64,000 nucleotides of DNA, taken from Kiloniellaceae bacterium (GTDB lineage Bacteria > Pseudomonadota > Alphaproteobacteria > Kiloniellales > Kiloniellaceae). Below the pieces are notes generated by a model. It did no database searches. It had not been told where the DNA came from and was given only the letters and a program-made list of their open reading frames with translations. The position numbers and the translations under genes are program-made. Shown here in pieces: positions 42,124 through 50,099 of the stretch (the stretch's first letter is position 1; every line of letters starts with the position of its first letter). The stretch spans positions 1-64,000 of the forward strand of contig JAJFGK010000015.1 in assembly GCA_021776195.1 (NCBI GenBank), written 5' to 3'.

Positions 42124-42585
42124 ATGTCGAAAAAACAAGGGGCTGGAGAATCCAGCCCTGAAAACACGTCGTTTTGGAAAGAGGGGTTCAACGACCGGCT
42201 CGGCGAGGCCATCAGCCGAATCGGATCAATCAAGGCTGTCGCGGCGCTCTGTGGCGTCGTGCCAGAGACCGTCTCGAAGTGGCGCGACGGGCACACCAAG
42301 ATGCCCTTCGAGGCCGCTGTCGCGATTTGCCGGGTCGCCGGGCTTTCTTTGGAATGGCTAGCCGGCGATCAAGTGCCGGCGAACGTCGAGGCTCCGGAGC
42401 AGGCCATCGACTTCGAGCGCCTACGGGCGATTATCGCCGAGTTCGTGACGGCGGTGAGGGAACTCGAACTCGACCCAACGCCGGAGCGTTTCGCCGATGC
42501 CATTGTTCTCGCCTACACCTATTTCGACCTGGAAAAAGACGACATGAAAGCGGCCGTGAAGTCGCTCTTGAAGACGATCGCCTGA
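42124..42585 (+). CDS. Prophage repressor (CI-type XRE)
   Basis: 153 residues from the ATG at 42124; the GTG at 42112 is in frame but its spacing to CGGAG is too short. The HTH reads SIKAVAALCGVVPETVSKWRDG (about 35-56). The next part, FEAAVAICRVAGLSLEWLAGD, is typical of phage XRE repressors. The C-part is helical, without the LexA-like peptidase. Divergent from ner, as Mu c. Confidence 0.88.
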   Translation: MSKKQGAGESSPENTSFWKEGFNDRLGEAISRIGSIKAVAALCGVVPETVSKWRDGHTKMPFEAAVAICRVAGLSLEWLAGDQVPANVEAPEQAIDFERLRAIIAEFVTAVRELELDPTPERFADAIVLAYTYFDLEKDDMKAAVKSLLKTIA

Positions 42586-42611
42586 CGAACGACGACAAGG
42601 AGATAGACGCC

Positions 42612-43214
42612 ATGGTCCGAACCTTTCTGTTGGCCGCGTTCGCCGCAATTCTGGTGACAGATGCCAGCGCGTCCGAGGATCTTTGGGTCACGGTGGACCG
42701 GCTCAACAGAAGAACCTGTCCGTCGACCGCATGCGGGGTTGTCGGGCAGTTGTTCTATAGGGCGAAAGCGACGATTTTCGAGCGGCAGGGCGAGTGGGGT
42801 CGGATTACAAAATACTATGATGCCGCGTGTAGCGGTGGCCGGAGCGCGTACGTGGATGAAGGCAACGCCGCCTGCGCGGCGGAGAACGGAATTCAAGACG
42901 GGAAGTTTGCTGAGTGGATCTCAATGAAGTTCCTCGCGTCAACGCGTCCTCCTGATCCAGGTGAGAACGCGACTGGCACCGCAGCGTTGGTGCGGGGCTC
43001 AGATGACTTTAGGATCTATGAGACCGAATTTGTCGATGCAGCCGAGAAATTGCTCTCGTCAGGGCAATGCGCAGCGAGTGACTTTGTTGAGAACGGCGGC
43101 TGGTGGAAATCCTCAAGTTACGGATCGCGGCCCGTCTACTTCACCTACTGCGGCGGCAACCAAACTTCCGATCGAATTTATCTCGATGCGTCGAACGGGA
43201 AGATCTTCCGATGA
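42612..43214 (+). CDS. Secreted SH3-like protein next to the repressor
   Basis: 200 residues, ATG at 42612 with AAGGAG upstream, 26 bp after the repressor stop. A signal peptide (MVRTFLLAAFAAILVTDASA) is followed by a bacterial SH3-like domain, DLWVTVDRLNRRTCPS to EWISMKFL, with Cys36, Cys41, Cys73 and Cys88 able to form disulfides. The C-half (about 120-200) is a small unknown domain with CAASDF and YCGGN. Expression with the repressor would put it in the periplasm of the lysogen. A role in superinfection exclusion or host wall modification is inference. Confidence 0.8.
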   Translation: MVRTFLLAAFAAILVTDASASEDLWVTVDRLNRRTCPSTACGVVGQLFYRAKATIFERQGEWGRITKYYDAACSGGRSAYVDEGNAACAAENGIQDGKFAEWISMKFLASTRPPDPGENATGTAALVRGSDDFRIYETEFVDAAEKLLSSGQCAASDFVENGGWWKSSSYGSRPVYFTYCGGNQTSDRIYLDASNGKIFR

Positions 43215-43558
43215 CCTTCAACGGACTCTCACGGCCCTTTAAAGAGCGCTTCACCCCGCCCTGAACCGGCTGCGAATCACCATCCCAGTTCGCGCAGGGG
43301 CGGCCAGCTTTCGGATCTGACAGCGGATCCCCGAACGTTGGCTTTAATAGGACCGGGTCTAGCCAAGACAATACTATCAACGATTTCTATAGTCACAGCG
43401 CTTTCGGAGATCTTCGATGCTAGGTGCCGGCTTCTTCTGCATCAGAAGGAGACCTTGGCACGACCGTGAAACTCGAACACATCGTTAGGTGTTGCTCGGG
43501 TACGGCGTTGCCCCTAGTGTGGGATACGTTGAATTTAGTCTCAATGACGTAGCGACCG
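43215..43558. other. 344-bp gap before the ATPase gene
   Basis: No gene is supported. It contains one copy of CATCCCAGTTCGCG at 43281-43294, repeated beyond the cassette at 45518-45531. AT content rises toward the ATPase gene. A promoter for the ATPase pair is expected here but no convincing pair of hexamers was found; there is no strong ribosome-binding site before 43559. Confidence 0.5.
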
Positions 43559-44797
43559 ATGATCGAAAAGCTTGAAATCTCCGACTATAGATCGTGCGCC
43601 AAGACCGCGATTGAATTGCAACCCGATCTGTCGGTACTAATAGGGCCAAATGGAAGTGGCAAAACAAGTATATTAAACGCTTTTCTATTATTGCGTTCAT
43701 TGATCGGCGGTAGGAATTTCATTGGTCGAGGAACTGAAGAGGCAGCCAATGAAAGCCGATTGAAAGCGACCTTTAGGCACAATGAAAAAAAGAGCGTACT
43801 GACCGCAAATCTACAAGTCCACAATGATGAGCACAATGATGATGTTATAGTTGGATCGAGTGAGTCTTGGTATGCAAGAGATTTTACCGGAAACAGGCGA
43901 CGTATTACTGTTCCACTTGCCTTCGCACGAATCATGCTTGACAAGGAAGATCCTGAAATCGGATACAACCCTGACATTAGTTACCTACGTGCCATGCGTA
44001 TGCACAGATCACATGCGAAATTTTGGGGAGATATCAAGGTACCATCAAGTTTTGTTGATGAACTTAGTAGGATAATCGATTTCCTTCAGGACATTAAATA
44101 TTATGGCGCATCGCAATTTACTAATCCATCCCAATGCCCGGTATCGTTTGAAGTTGAACAAGGAGTTCTTCGCCGTAGCACGGTGAGATTACATCGCCAT
44201 AGGCGATTTTTATTTGATCTATATGGTGCGCGCGAAACACCGACATATATAGATTTCTTCAATGTAGTCGGACCCAATGGCATTGGCCTGGTGGACAAAA
44301 TAGAATTCAAAGAAATTCGCACTTCTTCGATCGACTACTCCGTTCGGTCAGGCGGTAAAGTTAAACAGCGAAAACAGGAGAAGCTTCTAGTAATTCCACA
44401 GTTTTTTATAGGAAACGATGAACTTTCACCAAGCCAGCTATCGGAAGGCACATTCAAAACAATTACACTACTTTTCTATCTAATAACAGATAAAAGTAGT
44501 GCATTGCTTATCGAAGAGCCGGAAGTGTGTGTGCATCATGGACTGCTTTCAAGCATTGTTGAGCTAATTAAAATATATTCGAAGGAAAAGCAGATTGTAA
44601 TCTCAACTCATTCGGACTTTATCCTCGATCAAATCGAACCACGTCAAGTATATAGCGTTTCACGAACGGCAGAAGCCGGTACGATAGTGACTCAAATAAC
44701 GAAATCTATGTCAAATAGGGAGCTAAATGCTTTGAAGCACTATCTTGAAGAGGAAGGAAATCTAGGGGAGTACTGGCGCCATGGCGGGCTCGACTAA
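43559..44797 (+). CDS. AAA/SMC-type ATPase of a candidate defence pair
   Basis: 412 residues. Walker A GPNGSGKTS (29-37) is in a RecF/SMC-like opening, MIEKLEISDYRSCAKTAIEL. An ABC-like signature LSEGT is at 294-298, Walker B ALLIEEPE at 315-322 and the H-loop STHSDF with His351. These are the marks of the AAA_15/AAA_21 group (OLD, AriA, GajA, PtuA). Codon use and base composition are much more AT-rich than the phage around it. The stop overlaps the next start by 17 bp. Likely a sensor or motor for the TOPRIM-like partner; function in defence is inference. Confidence 0.85.
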   Translation: MIEKLEISDYRSCAKTAIELQPDLSVLIGPNGSGKTSILNAFLLLRSLIGGRNFIGRGTEEAANESRLKATFRHNEKKSVLTANLQVHNDEHNDDVIVGSSESWYARDFTGNRRRITVPLAFARIMLDKEDPEIGYNPDISYLRAMRMHRSHAKFWGDIKVPSSFVDELSRIIDFLQDIKYYGASQFTNPSQCPVSFEVEQGVLRRSTVRLHRHRRFLFDLYGARETPTYIDFFNVVGPNGIGLVDKIEFKEIRTSSIDYSVRSGGKVKQRKQEKLLVIPQFFIGNDELSPSQLSEGTFKTITLLFYLITDKSSALLIEEPEVCVHHGLLSSIVELIKIYSKEKQIVISTHSDFILDQIEPRQVYSVSRTAEAGTIVTQITKSMSNRELNALKHYLEEEGNLGEYWRHGGLD

Positions 44798-45380
44798 GGC
44801 CGTGCGCATCGGCGTCATCGCCGAAGAAAAGAACGACGTAGATGTTCTTTACGAGTTGACATGCAAAATAATAAAGGAAAACCACTTTGCATTCTCAAAT
44901 TTTGTAGGTCATGGATGTGGGAAGCTTCGAAGAAAATGCAAAGCATGGGCACGGACTTTACTTGACCGTGGTTGCTCTCATATTGTCGTTATTCATGACT
45001 TGGATACACATAATGAAAAGTGCCTTCGAGCCATGCTTGAGGGGGAAATAGCCGAATTGAGAGGTGCGGTCAAAGTCGTCTTGATTCCTAACGAGGAGTT
45101 GGAGGCTTGGCTACTCTCAGATTCCGACGCCCTTAAGATCGCTTTCAATATGCGAAAATTGCCAAAAATACCACGTTGGCCCGAAAGAATAGATAGCCCT
45201 AAGGAGTTCCTGGCCGAGGTGGTACGGCAGAACAGCCGCGCTCAGTATCTCAACACCGTTCACAATCGACAGATCGCTAAAGCACTCGCAATTTCCAAAC
45301 TTGCACGGTGTCCCTCGTTTTCCCCATACCCTAGATTTTTGGACGTGGTCTTTCCTAAGGCAGCGTCGCGCGTCGGTTAA
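44781..45380 (+). CDS. TOPRIM-like protein (DUF4276/DUF4435-type), partner of the ATPase
   Basis: 199 residues. The opening GVIAEEKNDVDVLYELTCKI puts Glu15/Glu16 at the place of the TOPRIM glutamate, and HIVVIHDLDTHNEK gives the DxD pair Asp73 and Asp75. PNEELEAWLLSD (about 103-114) is the conserved motif after the core in DUF4276-type proteins. The end (RQIAKALAISKLARCPSF) is typical of that group. Such proteins are predicted metal-dependent nucleases. The pair resembles PARIS (AriA-AriB) and AbiL-like systems in layout, but the exact family could not be decided. Confidence 0.8.
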   Translation: MAGSTKAVRIGVIAEEKNDVDVLYELTCKIIKENHFAFSNFVGHGCGKLRRKCKAWARTLLDRGCSHIVVIHDLDTHNEKCLRAMLEGEIAELRGAVKVVLIPNEELEAWLLSDSDALKIAFNMRKLPKIPRWPERIDSPKEFLAEVVRQNSRAQYLNTVHNRQIAKALAISKLARCPSFSPYPRFLDVVFPKAASRVG

Positions 45381-45704
45381 GCCACCGCGAAAACTTTTTG
45401 GAATTTGTCTACTCAGGTTCAGATCCGGGCTTTAGATTTTCCGCCGAACAACGTCCTCTCATTGATCCAAAACCTGGCCTTCAATCGGGCCACTGACCAG
45501 TTCGCGACCGAAATTTGCATCCCAGTTCGCGGCTCCGGGTTTTGCGGGCCGTCACGGCAAGAACACCTGTTTTCCGTGCCCTTCGGCCTGATTCGGCGGC
45601 TCATTCCAAACTGGGATGATGCCACCCCAGTTTGCGTCCCAGTTTACGGCGCTCGAACCGCCCTCAAAGGCTTATCGCGCTTGGGGTGCGGCCCGATTGT
45701 GCTA
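45381..45704. other. 324-bp stretch between the cassette and the left-end sites
   Basis: No gene is supported; one open frame crosses it but also runs through the transposase sites. It holds several copies of CCCAGTT(C/T)(G/A)CG: 45518-45531 (CATCCCAGTTCGCG, same as 43281-43294), two more near 45627 and 45637, and an inverted one near 45609. They bracket the ATPase-TOPRIM cassette together with the copy at 43281. Confidence 0.55.
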
Positions 45705-45862
45705 CTGCAAAACCTCTCGCCGATTCCGCCCGCTGCACCCGTCTACTGCAAAACCTCTCCAGGCCCAACCACCTCGCCGTCTATCTATCTATCTATATCT
45801 TTTATATATGTTTTCCCGGTATTACCCGGTATCTCCCGCCGAATCCCACTTCTGCAAGACCT
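45705..45862 (-). promoter_or_regulatory. Left-end transposase-binding sites (L1, L2, L3 type)
   Basis: On the minus strand AGGT(T/C)TTGCAG occurs at 45852-45862 (L1, 14 bp from the terminus), 45746-45756 (L2) and 45705-45715 (L3). L1 to L2 is 106 bp and L2 to L3 is 41 bp, very near the spacing of Mu left-end sites. The stretch between L1 and L2 has a run of TATC repeats (about 45781-45796) and is AT-rich, where Mu has its HU-bent spacer. Confidence 0.85.
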
Positions 45863-45876
45863 CTAGCCCTCTAACA

Positions 45877-45881
45877 CTGGT
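45877..45881. repeat. 5-bp target-site duplication CTGGT, right copy
   Basis: CTGGT directly follows the prophage terminus ending TAACA. It matches 2260-2264. Confidence 0.9.
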
Positions 45882-45980
45882 CGGACATAAGGTGCAGCGC
45901 GCGACAACGATCTTGGGATCACACAGAGGATCCTAAAGAACGAATGGAATCGCGTCCGAAAGGGTGAATAACATAGGGAA

Positions 45981-46056
45981 TGGTGCCGCCTGGGTGACTC
46001 GAACACCCGACCCCCGCATTACGAATGCGATGCTCTACCAACTGAGCTAAGGCGGC
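45981..46056 (-). tRNA. tRNA-Thr (anticodon CGT)
   Basis: On the minus strand the gene starts GCCGCCTTAGCTCAGTTGG and ends GGCGGCACCA. The acceptor stem is 7 bp, the D-loop, the anticodon stem CGCAT/ATGCG with the loop TTCGTAA, and the T-arm GGGTG-TTCGAGT-CACCC are all in place. CCA is encoded. Anticodon CGU reads ACG. The prophage terminus lies 104 bp downstream. Confidence 0.97.
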
Positions 46057-46258
46057 CCACAATAAAGTCGTAATAGTGGAAAAGCGTCCTGCTCTCGGTG
46101 CCCTTGGCGGGCGGCGCGGACTTTACGGCCCGCGCCAGGGAAATTCAAGCGTCCTCGTTGTTTCGTGCTCACGCGCCGCACGGGCTGTCCTCGCTTGCGC
46201 TGCGGGCGCGCGCTTGCGCTTTGGGGTGGCATAACTCCAGCATTGTGACGCGGCGCGC

Positions 46259-47632
46259 TTAAGCCTCGGTTAAGGCCGGGAGGTTGGACTCGCGCCGCTG
46301 TTCGATCAGGCCGGCGGGCTCGTCGTCGGGGGTCTCCTGGAGGGTCCGGGGCGGCCGCCAGGTGAGGCTGTCGAAGGTGCCGCAGTGACCGCAGTGGGCG
46401 CGCCAGGCGTAGGCCTGGGTGCCGCAGGTGTCGCAGAGCCAGAGCGCGTCGGGCGGCGCCGCGAGCGAGCGCTCGAGCCAGTGGCGCACCGCCTCGCCGG
46501 GGCCGTTCTCGCTTTCCTCCAGGGCGGCCCAAAGGCGGCAGACCCGGGCCGTCGCCAGGTCGTCCGCGATGGCCCCCAGGTGGCGTCGGCCCTGGCCCCA
46601 GAGTTTGGCGGCGAGGGCCGCCTCGGCCAGGGCGATGTGGCTTTCCGGATGGCTGGCGTTGCGCGCGGCGAGGCGCTCCAGGCGGCGCAGCGCCTCGATC
46701 GGCTCGATATCGGCGAGGGACAGGCGATAGAGCGTCGCCAGTTCCGGGTGCGGGCTGCGCGACCAGGCGTCCTCAAGGATCTTCTGGGCCTCGCGCGCGC
46801 GGCCGGCGGCGAGCGCCAGCCGGGCCAGGGTCAGGTAGGCCGGCAGCAGGTCGGGCGCCAGCTTGCGCGCGCGCCGGGCCTCTTTGCGGGCGCCGTCGCT
46901 GTCGCCGGCGGCCTCGCGCTCCTGGGCCTTGAGCAGAGCCAGGACGGCGCGCTTGTGGGCGCTCTCGGGTGCCGGCAGGGCCTTGATGCGTCCCGCCGCC
47001 TCGAGCGCCTGGTCGGCCAGGGCCAGCTCGCCCTGACGCTCGGCCAGCTCGAACAGCGTGGTCAGAACCCAGGGCGCCTTGGGGCGCAGGTCGCGGGCCT
47101 TGCGCAGGTAGTCCAGGGCCAGGGCGTCATCGCCCCCCTTTAGGGCCTGGTTGATCAGGCCGCGCAGGCCGAGAAAGCGCGTGTCGGGGACCTCCAGCAT
47201 TTCCTGGAAGTAGCGCCGTGCGGCATCCTCGTCGCCGTTCAACTGGGCCGCCTGGGCTTGCAGCAGGCGGGTCAGCGGCGGCTCCGCCAAGAGGGTCTCG
47301 GCGCGCCTGGCGCAGCGCGCCGCTTCGGCCGCGTCGCCGGCGGCCACCGCCGCCATGCCCTGGCTCAGGGCCTTATAGCCGCGCTGGCGCTTGTTGCCGG
47401 CGAGCTTGCGGGAGATGCCGCCGGGGGTGCCGCGCAGCACGCGCCAGCCGTGATAGATCAGCGAGGCGATCACCACCAGCACCGCGGCGGCGAGGATCAG
47501 CAGCCCGACCGAGGCCTCCTCCAGGCGCCAGCCGAGCCACTCGACGGTGACGGTGCCGGGGCGCTCGACGATCCAGACCGCCAGGGCCACCAGCAGGGAG
47601 ATCTTCAGGGCGATGAGCAGGCTGCGGCGCAT
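46259..47632 (-). CDS. hemY: HemY-type TPR membrane protein
   Basis: 457 residues from the ATG at 47632; the upstream extension overlaps the mitofilin gene and is not used. Two N-terminal membrane segments (LLIALKISLLVALAVWIV and LLILAAAVLVVIASLIY) are followed by HemY_N and a series of TPR helices (about 130-400). The end holds a zinc ribbon, CDTCGTQAYAWRAHCGHC. HemY here is the heme-operon TPR protein, not protoporphyrinogen oxidase. It is the last gene of hemC-hemD-mitofilin-hemY. Its exact part in heme synthesis is not settled. Confidence 0.88.
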   Translation of the reverse strand: MRRSLLIALKISLLVALAVWIVERPGTVTVEWLGWRLEEASVGLLILAAAVLVVIASLIYHGWRVLRGTPGGISRKLAGNKRQRGYKALSQGMAAVAAGDAAEAARCARRAETLLAEPPLTRLLQAQAAQLNGDEDAARRYFQEMLEVPDTRFLGLRGLINQALKGGDDALALDYLRKARDLRPKAPWVLTTLFELAERQGELALADQALEAAGRIKALPAPESAHKRAVLALLKAQEREAAGDSDGARKEARRARKLAPDLLPAYLTLARLALAAGRAREAQKILEDAWSRSPHPELATLYRLSLADIEPIEALRRLERLAARNASHPESHIALAEAALAAKLWGQGRRHLGAIADDLATARVCRLWAALEESENGPGEAVRHWLERSLAAPPDALWLCDTCGTQAYAWRAHCGHCGTFDSLTWRPPRTLQETPDDEPAGLIEQRRESNLPALTEA

Positions 47633-47637
47633 CGGGG

Positions 47638-49317
47638 CTAGTCCCCGCCGGCCGAAGCGGCCTGGCCGATGCGCGCCACCAGGGCGGCCAGGGTGGCCTC
47701 GGCGGCGGCCCGGGCGCGGGCCTCCTCGAGCCAGGGGTCGGCGGCGGCGCGGGTCGCGCCGGTCAGGCCCTCGAGTTCGGCCACGGCCTGGCCCAGGTCG
47801 CCGGCATCCAGGTGGAACTCGGCACGGGCAACCCGGGCGCTCGGCGTGTCGCCCTCGACCAACCCGACTTGGCGCAACGGCACCTGGTCGAAGATCCGGC
47901 GCAGGGCGCCGGCCCACCAGCCTTCGCCGGCCATGGTGCTGCGTTCGGCGGCGACCACGGTCTTGGCCATGGCGGGGTAGGCGGCCTGCAGCAGGTCGAT
48001 GGTCGGGACGCCGGTATCGGCGAAGCCGCGCAGCTTCTCGAGGTCGGCTGTCAGGGCCGGGTCGCCGCCGAGGCCGCCCTGCAGCGCCTCCAGCGGGCCG
48101 GCAAAGGGCGTGCCGCGCTCCAGGGCGTCGCGCAGCTGAAAGGCGGCGAGCAGGAAGCTGAGGTCGGCCGGCGGTCCGGCCGGCGCGTCGGTGGTGGCAG
48201 CGGCGAGGCCCTCCACCGTGGTGGTCAGGCTGTCGAGCTTGCCGAGCGCGCGCTCCAGGCTGTCGAGGCGCCCCTGCAGGTCGGCCTGACTGCCGGTCAG
48301 GCGCGCGACCGCCTCGGGCGCGAGGCCGGAGGCGCGGGCCAGCTCGTCGGACAATAGGCCGAGTTCGCTTTCCAGCCCGGCGATGCGCTGGGCGAGCGGC
48401 GTGTCGCGGGTCTCGATGCCGGCCAGACGCTCGGCGAGGTCCGCGACCTGGGTCCGAAGGCCGGCGACATCGGTTTCCACAGCGGAGAGGTCGCCGCTGC
48501 CGCGTCCTTCCAGGGCCGCGAGCCTGGTCTCCTGGCTGTCGATCAGCGCCAGCAGGTCGGTCACCGGGTCGCCGCCCGTCTGCTCGACGGGAAAGAGCGG
48601 CAGCCAGTGGTCGCGCAGCACCACGGCCGCCGCGAAGCCGCCGCCCAGCAGCAGGGCGCCGAGAACCATGCCGGTGACCAGGACAGTCGAGCCGCGCGAG
48701 GTCTTGTGCGGCGGTGTCTTGCTGGGCGGCGCCGTCGTCCGGTCGGTCGTCGTCCGGTCGGGGGATGGTTTGGCGATTTCTGGCCTGGCACTGGCAGGCT
48801 GGGCGCTGGCTGGTTTAGCACCGCCTGGGGCACCGCCGCTCGATCCGGTCTTTTGGGCCTTGGTCTCCTGGGCCTTGGTCTCCTGGGCTTTAGTCTCTGG
48901 GGCTTTCGTCTCTGGGGCTTTGGTCTCCGGGGCTTTGGTCTCCGCCGCCGGCGGGGTGCTGCCCGCGGCAGCCTTCGATGCGATACTCTGGTCCGCCGGT
49001 CGGTCCGTTTCGTGACGACCCGCGGCGGCCAGAAGGTCGGGATCGAGCGTGACGCCGGCCTTCGTCGCGGCGGCGCGGATATCGTCGTGACGCCCGGCCG
49101 GGATCAGGGCGCGTTCCTTCCACCCCTGGACCGTGGAGACGGCAACGCCCAATGTGTTCGCCATCGGGCGAATGCCGCCGAAAATTGCAATTACCGCCTG
49201 GGCGGGGGCTTGAGCGTCCGGTCCGGCGGACCCGGCGCTCGACCCACCGGGTCCGGCGCTCACCGTGGCGCCGGCTTCGGTTTTCGTGCCCGTGCCGTTC
49301 TTGCTGTCGTCGCTCAT
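47638..49317 (-). CDS. Mitofilin-like membrane protein with an N-terminal helix-turn-helix
   Basis: 559 residues. Residues 41-95 read as a YdaS/Cro-like HTH (AVIAIFGGIRPMANTLGV, then VSTVQGWKERALIPAGRH). A low-complexity part includes about six tandem ETKA(P/Q) units (126-157). A single membrane segment lies at 211-234, followed by a coiled coil (about 250-370) and a mitofilin-type C-terminal domain (about 385-559). Alphaproteobacterial mitofilin (Mic60 homologue) shapes the inner membrane and is commonly encoded with hemC/hemD. The start overlaps the hemD stop (ATGA). The HTH would be in the cytoplasm. Confidence 0.82.
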   Translation of the reverse strand: MSDDSKNGTGTKTEAGATVSAGPGGSSAGSAGPDAQAPAQAVIAIFGGIRPMANTLGVAVSTVQGWKERALIPAGRHDDIRAAATKAGVTLDPDLLAAAGRHETDRPADQSIASKAAAGSTPPAAETKAPETKAPETKAPETKAQETKAQETKAQKTGSSGGAPGGAKPASAQPASARPEIAKPSPDRTTTDRTTAPPSKTPPHKTSRGSTVLVTGMVLGALLLGGGFAAAVVLRDHWLPLFPVEQTGGDPVTDLLALIDSQETRLAALEGRGSGDLSAVETDVAGLRTQVADLAERLAGIETRDTPLAQRIAGLESELGLLSDELARASGLAPEAVARLTGSQADLQGRLDSLERALGKLDSLTTTVEGLAAATTDAPAGPPADLSFLLAAFQLRDALERGTPFAGPLEALQGGLGGDPALTADLEKLRGFADTGVPTIDLLQAAYPAMAKTVVAAERSTMAGEGWWAGALRRIFDQVPLRQVGLVEGDTPSARVARAEFHLDAGDLGQAVAELEGLTGATRAAADPWLEEARARAAAEATLAALVARIGQAASAGGD

Positions 49318-50099
49318 GGACCTACCTCTTGCCGCATGGCCCCAGCCTCGGAGATCTGGGCCAGGGACGCAAGTAAAGACTCCTGCGTGGGGGCCTCGGC
49401 GGTGCGCAGGGCGCGCCAGGGCAGCGCCGCCAACTCGGCAGCCACGGCGGCGCTGAGACAGATGCCAAGGCAGCCGGAAAGCCGGTCCGCCAGGCCGGCG
49501 TCACGGATCAGGCCGGCGAAAGCGGCCGCGGTGCGCGGCGAAAAGAAAGTCGCAACGTCAAGCCGCGCCGCCGTCAACGCCTCGCGCAGGGCGGCGGGCA
49601 GGGCCTCGACCTGGGTGCTGCGGTAGAGCAGGACGCGGCGCAGTTCGAAGCCGGCCGCGCCGAGGCGCCCGGCCAGATCGCCGGCCACCGCGCTGGCGGC
49701 GGGATGCAGGATCGCGCCGTCGCCGGGGTCGAGCCGGTCGATGATCAGCGCGGCGAGGGCCTCGACGTCGCCCTCGGCCGAATGGACCGGGTCGAACCCG
49801 GCCGCGCGCGCGGCCCGTGCCGTCGCGTCGCCGACCGCGAAGGCGGGCAGGTCGCGCCGTGGGCTGCGCGCGGCGAAGGCGCGCAGGCCGTTGGCCGAGG
49901 TGAAGGCGAGCGCCTGCAGGCCCGCCAGGTCGAGCGGTGCCGCGTCGGCCGGCAGGATCTCGATCTCCAGCAGCGGCGCGAGAAGAGGTACGAAGCCTCG
50001 TGCCGCGAGCACCGCCGCGAAACTTTCACCGTCGGGCGCCGGGCGGGTCACCAAGACCAGCATCGCCGCCGGGTCAGTCATCGCCGGCGGGTCAGTCAT
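49314..50099 (-). CDS. hemD: Uroporphyrinogen-III synthase
   Basis: 261 residues from 50099, with alternative starts at 50081 and 50063; the last gives a cleaner N-terminus (MLVLVTRPAPDGESFAAVL). The pattern of the family is weak as usual but present: ALAFTSANGLRAFA, FAVGDATARAARAAGF, VLLYRST, and VATFFSPRTAAAFAGLI. It closes hydroxymethylbilane to uroporphyrinogen III. It overlaps hemC at the start. Confidence 0.88.
   Translation of the reverse strand: MTDPPAMTDPAAMLVLVTRPAPDGESFAAVLAARGFVPLLAPLLEIEILPADAAPLDLAGLQALAFTSANGLRAFAARSPRRDLPAFAVGDATARAARAAGFDPVHSAEGDVEALAALIIDRLDPGDGAILHPAASAVAGDLAGRLGAAGFELRRVLLYRSTQVEALPAALREALTAARLDVATFFSPRTAAAFAGLIRDAGLADRLSGCLGICLSAAVAAELAALPWRALRTAEAPTQESLLASLAQISEAGAMRQEVGP

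Larger units (their letters stand above)
2265..45876 (-). mobile_element. Complete Mu-type transposable prophage, 43,612 bp (siphovirus tail)
   Basis: Termini: 2265 reads TGTAGCG and the other end, read inward on the minus strand from 45876, reads TGTTAGA. At each end an 11-bp repeat AGGT(T/C)TTGCAG starts 14 bp in. The flanks are the identical 5-bp duplication CTGGT. The element carries repressor, Ner, MuA, MuB, Gam, GemA, Mor, Mu-type terminase, portal, F, I and DUF1320 genes, plus a GTA-like tail module. The phage genetic left end is at the right of the window. Most genes run leftward; the repressor and three cargo genes run rightward. No structural gene looks broken, so the prophage may be active. 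Confidence 0.93.

Noticed and set aside
45781..45796. TATC tandem repeats as a phase-variable tract in a gene
   Set aside because: It lies in the non-coding spacer between the left-end sites L1 and L2; more likely a flexible DNA stretch.
45405..45866. 153-codon rightward open frame at the phage left end
   Set aside because: It runs through all three transposase sites and the TATC repeats, has no binding site and reads as low-complexity sequence.
45877..46056. Prophage integrated at a tRNA attachment site
   Set aside because: The end is 104 bp from tRNA-Thr, no tRNA sequence is duplicated, there is no tyrosine integrase, and the 5-bp duplication with MuA shows transposition.
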